Notes under the pieces: model-generated | Database searches by the model: none | Told to the model about the DNA's origin: nothing | What the model saw: the letters and a program-made list of their open reading frames with translations, nothing else | Assembly: GCA_900553525.1 (NCBI GenBank) | Contig: USDZ01000024.1 | Location: forward strand, 1-15,870 | Origin: an uncultured Oscillospiraceae bacterium | Lineage (GTDB): Bacteria; Bacillota; Clostridia; Oscillospirales; Acutalibacteraceae | Length of the DNA stretch: 15,870 bases | Direction of reading: 5' to 3' | In this document: piece after piece, positions 15,225 to 15,870 of the stretch | How positions within the stretch are numbered: position 1 is the first letter of the stretch | How the letters are laid out: every line of letters begins with the position of its first letter | Position numbers and translations under genes: made by a program

Positions 15225-15445
15225 CGCCTCTTCATCAATTTCCGCTTTGAAAGTTTATTATATCCCCATTCTATGCGGGGCTGCGGGCTTATCCGTTTCA
15301 CATTTCAAACGGGACAGGAAAATCAAAAAGGTGGAAAACAGAGATCGCAAATCGAAAAGCTTTACAAATTTGAACCATTGTCCTATTTGCTATTAGAGTA
15401 AGGGCAATCATGTTTTTCCTGTAATCAGGCCAAGATGTGCTTATT

Positions 15446-15870
15446 TTACAGAATATCTTTTCCGAATAATACATACTCATATCGATCAACGGCTAATTCT
15501 TTATAGTATTTTCCGGAAATCTTTCCTTCATGAAACAGCGCTCCTATGGAACATGCATGTTTTTTGACAAGCTCTTGTTTTATCAGTTCAGCCATTGCCG
15601 CTCCAAGCCCGGGATGCTTTGGGTCAATTCCCATATACAGCAGAACATATTTTTGGGGGCCGCTGTTTTTAATTCTCAATATTTTCAATAAACTTTTTAT
15701 GGTTATTTTTTGGTGCGTCAGATTTTTATAGTCCGGTACGGAGATAAAAAATCCCGTCAGTTTCTTTTCTTTATAGATTAATTTTACAAAATCAAAATCC
15801 AATATGAATTTTAAATTTTGAAAAAGCTGGCAAAATTTTTCCCCGCCTCCAGCGCACTTTCCTATATTAG
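15446..15870 (-). CDS. Partial GNAT-like N-acetyltransferase (C-terminal part)
   Basis: The frame stays open to the window edge at 15870 (141 codons before the stop), so the 5' end is missing; a TTG at 15802 is an internal codon, not the start. Visible features fit the C-terminal half of the GNAT acetyl-CoA-dependent acetyltransferase fold: LIYKEKKLTGFFISVPDY resembles the central beta strands, YVLLYMGIDPKHPGLGAAMAELIKQEL resembles motif A with the acetyl-CoA pyrophosphate loop (P-x-x-P-G-L-G-A), and the tail YYKELAVDRYEYVLFGKDIL matches the last strands. The usual arginine of the R/QxxGxG loop is replaced, here HPGLGA. Substrate unknown. The sequence is more AT-rich and lysine-rich than the genes to its left, which may point to a different origin. 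Confidence 0.7.
   Translation of the reverse strand, partial: NIGKCAGGGEKFCQLFQNLKFILDFDFVKLIYKEKKLTGFFISVPDYKNLTHQKITIKSLLKILRIKNSGPQKYVLLYMGIDPKHPGLGAAMAELIKQELVKKHACSIGALFHEGKISGKYYKELAVDRYEYVLFGKDIL

Noticed and set aside
1..15870. tRNA, rRNA, CRISPR array, insertion sequence or attachment site.
   Set aside because: I looked through the spacers on both strands and saw no cloverleaf with a T-arm motif, no regularly spaced repeats, no transposase frame and no paired terminal repeats.

Overview
The window reads as chromosomal DNA of a low- to mid-GC Gram-positive anaerobe of the Clostridia, most likely near the Oscillospiraceae/Ruminococcaceae. The basis is the gene order (infC-rpmI-rplT, dprA-topA), strong GGAGG ribosome binding sites, intrinsic terminators with U-tracts, DNA-binding regulators with a C-terminal winged helix, and a DeoR-type fructose regulator. 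This placement is an inference from gene content; there is no rRNA here.

Layout. (1) 2-865, plus strand: 3' part of a regulator with a PAS-like segment and an OmpR/SARP-type winged helix. It ends at two back-to-back hairpins that stop transcription from both sides. (2) 8595-1012, minus strand, housekeeping cluster: consensus promoter, structured leader with an attenuator hairpin, infC (AUC start), rpmI, rplT, a hairpin, a TrmH/SpoU rRNA methyltransferase, dprA, topA, a decayed trmFO, and rlmD. (3) 14728-9034, minus strand, fructose operon: consensus promoter inside an array of 10-bp repeats, then fruR, fruK, fruA (EIIABC), ptsH and ptsI, ending in a 15-bp perfect terminator hairpin. (4) 14760-15445: no recognisable gene, but a long hairpin. 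(5) 15446-15870, minus strand: 3' part of a GNAT-like acetyltransferase running off the window.

How the genes work together. The infC operon supplies IF3, L35 and L20. Its leader can fold in two mutually exclusive ways, as expected for L20-type autoregulation by attenuation. The next genes act on 23S rRNA (TrmH-type and RlmD methyltransferases), incoming single-stranded DNA (DprA) and supercoiling (TopA). The fructose operon is self-contained: EI and HPr pass phosphate from PEP to EIIABC, which imports fructose as fructose-1-phosphate; FruK makes fructose-1,6-bisphosphate; FruR senses the pathway. Tight spacing and stop/start overlaps suggest one coupled transcript.

The least expected item is the spacer between topA and rlmD. 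It is not random: on the minus strand it keeps a ribosome binding site, a lost start codon (ATA), and three collapsed blocks of the tRNA m5U54 methyltransferase TrmFO, split by deletions, a stop and a frameshift. trmFO normally sits directly after topA in Firmicutes, so this is a gene caught in the process of loss. I found no CRISPR, tRNA, rRNA, insertion sequence or obvious undescribed defence system.
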